Source: an uncultured Gammaproteobacteria bacterium
GTDB lineage: Bacteria > Pseudomonadota > Gammaproteobacteria > Pseudomonadales > Azotimanducaceae_A
Assembly (NCBI GenBank): GCA_913041025.1
Contig: CAJWGQ010000135.1
Location: 1-7,641 of the forward strand
Reading direction: 5' to 3'
Length of the DNA: 7,641 bases
The translations under genes were made by a program, and so were the position numbers. Below are positions 6,579 through 7,641 of this stretch, one piece after another; position 1 is the stretch's first letter; every line of letters begins with the position of its first letter. The notes beneath the pieces were generated by a model. It was not told the origin of the DNA. It saw nothing but the letters and a program-made list of their open reading frames with translations, and made no database searches.

Positions 6579-6810
6579 TCGTGAATCAAAAATTGATAAG
6601 CACAATCGTGCAGTTGACATCTTTATTGAGTCTGTCCAGAAACCAGACAGTGCATTGAGATCTTGCGCTCACAATCAAAAATGTTATAATGAGTTGATGG
6701 ATGTTCGTGAACAGGTATTAAATTATGTTTATACGTTAAGAGAAAGAGATACCACTCGATCAACAAGCACATTTGATTATGAAATGGAACACGATTCGGA
6801 GGGTTGTTAA
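6553..6810 (+). CDS. Small phage hypothetical protein, 85 aa, charged and helical
   Basis: Starts at ATG 6553 with a strong Shine-Dalgarno GGAGGT (6540-6545) seven bases upstream, located inside the preceding gene; the two genes overlap by 26 bases in different frames. The product is highly charged and mostly helical: MKDQKSVDDRESKIDKHN, then AVDIFIESVQKPDSALRSC, and a second helix ELMDVREQVLNYVYTLRERD. It ends in a Ser/Thr-rich and acidic tail with a terminal Cys. No known motif is recognised. The next gene begins six bases after the stop. Confidence 0.65.
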   Translation: MKDQKSVDDRESKIDKHNRAVDIFIESVQKPDSALRSCAHNQKCYNELMDVREQVLNYVYTLRERDTTRSTSTFDYEMEHDSEGC

Positions 6811-6816
6811 TCTAAG

Positions 6817-7080
6817 ATGACTTTTTTAATAGCAGTAATGTCATTCGCAAACTTTGTATTCTATCCTTTAGTGATAGCAACAATCATTGCATTTATTATA
6901 GAACAGATCTTCAGATCACAGGATAAAGCACCTGAAATTCTTAGATCTATGGCAGTCAGAAAGTATTTCTGGAGGCAAGCATGGTTATTCAACATCATCT
7001 GGTTTGTTGGATACTTTATATTATTAATCGTGAATAGACCAGGCACACAAGCAATGCCAGATTTAATATGGCAGGGGTAA
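6817..7080 (+). CDS. Small phage membrane protein, 87 aa, two predicted transmembrane helices
   Basis: Two hydrophobic segments are clear: residues about 3-29 (from FLIAVMSFANFVFYPLVIAT through IIAFIIEQIF) and about 53-72 (AWLFNIIWFVGYFILLIVN). A basic loop, RSQDKAPEILRSMAVRKYFWRQ, lies between them. By the positive-inside rule that loop is probably cytoplasmic with both termini outside, a hairpin topology. GGAGGG at 6798-6803 is somewhat far (13 bases) from ATG 6817. It is not recognisably a holin by sequence, but size and topology make a holin-like or host-membrane-modifying role one possibility among several. It sits in a run of unknown small genes. Confidence 0.65.
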   Translation: MTFLIAVMSFANFVFYPLVIATIIAFIIEQIFRSQDKAPEILRSMAVRKYFWRQAWLFNIIWFVGYFILLIVNRPGTQAMPDLIWQG

Positions 7081-7082
7081 TT

Positions 7083-7349
7083 ATGAACAATCCAATTAAA
7101 AATACAAGAAAGACTTATGATAGATTTCTTGCAAAAGTTATAACTGAAGTGTTAGTTCAGTTTAAAGATGAAAATCCTACATGGATTCCGTTAACAACAT
7201 ACGAGGCAATACCTGGCATATCATTATCAAGTGAAGAGAGTAGGTATTGGAATGGTGAACTAGAAGGAGAGGAGTTTGAAAAAGCGTTAAATAAATATGG
7301 TTATGAATATACTCCTACATCTTACGAAAACATTCCATCAAGGTTTTAA
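7083..7349 (+). CDS. Small phage hypothetical protein, 88 aa
   Basis: ATG 7083 is chosen over the in-frame ATG at 7068 because AGGGGT (7072-7077) lies five bases before it, while 7068 lies inside the previous gene without a ribosome site. The product begins MNNPIKNTRKTYDRFLAKV, followed by an amphipathic helix and a Pro/Trp segment (ENPTWIPLTTYEAIPG). A acidic stretch (EELEGEEFEKAL-like) and a Tyr-rich end, YGYEYTPTSYENIPSRF, complete it. There is no signal peptide or membrane segment, and I recognise no family. It is separated by two bases from the next gene. Confidence 0.62.
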   Translation: MNNPIKNTRKTYDRFLAKVITEVLVQFKDENPTWIPLTTYEAIPGISLSSEESRYWNGELEGEEFEKALNKYGYEYTPTSYENIPSRF

Positions 7350-7351
7350 TT

Positions 7352-7552
7352 ATGGCACTCTCTCAACAAACATTAGATTACTTACTTGAAGCAGAAAGTA
7401 GTATTAGATCAGGTATTAAATGTGCTGCCGTGAATGAAAATCCTTTAGTGGTAACTCAAATATCTAAACTATTGATGGATATAGATCATATTAAATCGTT
7501 TGAGGATTTGAGAGACTTGTTAGACTCTCCAGCAAAAAAACGTGACGAATGA
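7352..7552 (+). CDS. Small phage hypothetical protein, 66 aa, all-helical
   Basis: ATG 7352 starts two bases after the previous stop, with only a weak AAGG (7340-7343) upstream, so translation may depend on coupling. The protein begins MALSQQTLDYLLEAESSI and continues with RSGIKCAAVNENPLV, QISKLLMDIDHIKSF and EDLRDLLDSPAKKRDE, four likely helices in a compact acidic protein. It looks like a small cyanophage conserved hypothetical, an impression from memory. It is the last gene of the cluster; the next 80 bases are promoter-like. Confidence 0.62.
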   Translation: MALSQQTLDYLLEAESSIRSGIKCAAVNENPLVVTQISKLLMDIDHIKSFEDLRDLLDSPAKKRDE

Positions 7553-7602
7553 TTGCGACAGTCTAAAGACATTGTTAAATTTATACATAAATCATATAAC
7601 TA

Positions 7603-7611
7603 TGTTATAAT
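7603..7611 (+). promoter_or_regulatory. Extended -10 promoter (TGTTATAAT)
   Basis: A perfect extended -10, TG-T-TATAAT, lies in an AT-rich stretch after the last small gene. No good -35 stands at 16-18 bases; TTGTTA at 7572-7577 is too far (28 bases) and TTATAC at 7581-7586 gives 19. Extended -10 promoters can work without a -35. A start near 7618 would leave a short leader before ATG 7636, whose gene runs off the window. Confidence 0.6.
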
Positions 7612-7641
7612 ATCAACACACACCACCATAGAACTATGATT

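Noticed and set aside
1..7641. A defence island, CRISPR array or toxin-antitoxin system
   Set aside because: No direct-repeat array, cas gene, restriction enzyme, reverse transcriptase or recognisable toxin-antitoxin pair was seen on either strand; the small phage genes do not match any such family I know.

Overview
The window is a mosaic of three blocks with sharp boundaries. Block A (about 1-5045) is ordinary bacterial chromosome, most like a marine gammaproteobacterium. It has moderate GC, Gram-negative style exported proteins, and a peptide transporter next to a secreted metallopeptidase. That placement is inferred from gene content and protein style; no marker gene is present. Block B (about 5047-5490) is only the C-terminal half of a RepA-like AAA_25 helicase ATPase, cut just before its Walker B strand. 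Block C (about 5490-7641) is clearly more AT-rich. It reads like the small-gene region of a marine phage, probably a T4-like cyanophage relative, and opens with the C-terminal domain of a tail-fibre type protein.

Block A in order: the 3' part of a POT/PTR2 proton-coupled di/tripeptide transporter (+), cut by the window edge; a signal-peptide-bearing M28 zinc peptidase with a PA-type insert (-), whose 3' end overlaps the transporter by 8 bp; a 193-bp divergent intergenic region; a phytanoyl-CoA dioxygenase (PhyH) family Fe(II)/2-oxoglutarate enzyme (+) whose good ribosome site and ATG are out of frame with the body of the gene; and a small membrane-anchored, cysteine-rich protein of unknown function (+). 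The peptidase and transporter fit one task: cutting extracytoplasmic peptides and importing the products. The PhyH gene and the anchored protein look like a two-gene transcription unit with no recognised pathway partner.

Blocks B and C are joined in frame inside one 301-codon reading frame (5053-5958): ATPase first, tail-fibre domain second. No known protein architecture combines these, and neither half is complete. After it comes a near-perfect 13-bp hairpin (6005-6035). Seven small same-strand genes of about 36-88 residues follow (6060-7552). They are tightly packed, several overlap by 1-26 bases, and two encode predicted membrane proteins. At the right edge an extended -10 promoter (7603-7611) points into a gene that starts just before the window ends.

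The most economical explanation of the two junctions is a chimeric assembly or recombined phage fragments. A real prophage, satellite or mosaic phage insertion cannot be excluded from sequence alone. No tRNA, rRNA, CRISPR array, transposase or integrase was seen, and no att repeat was recognised at the junctions.
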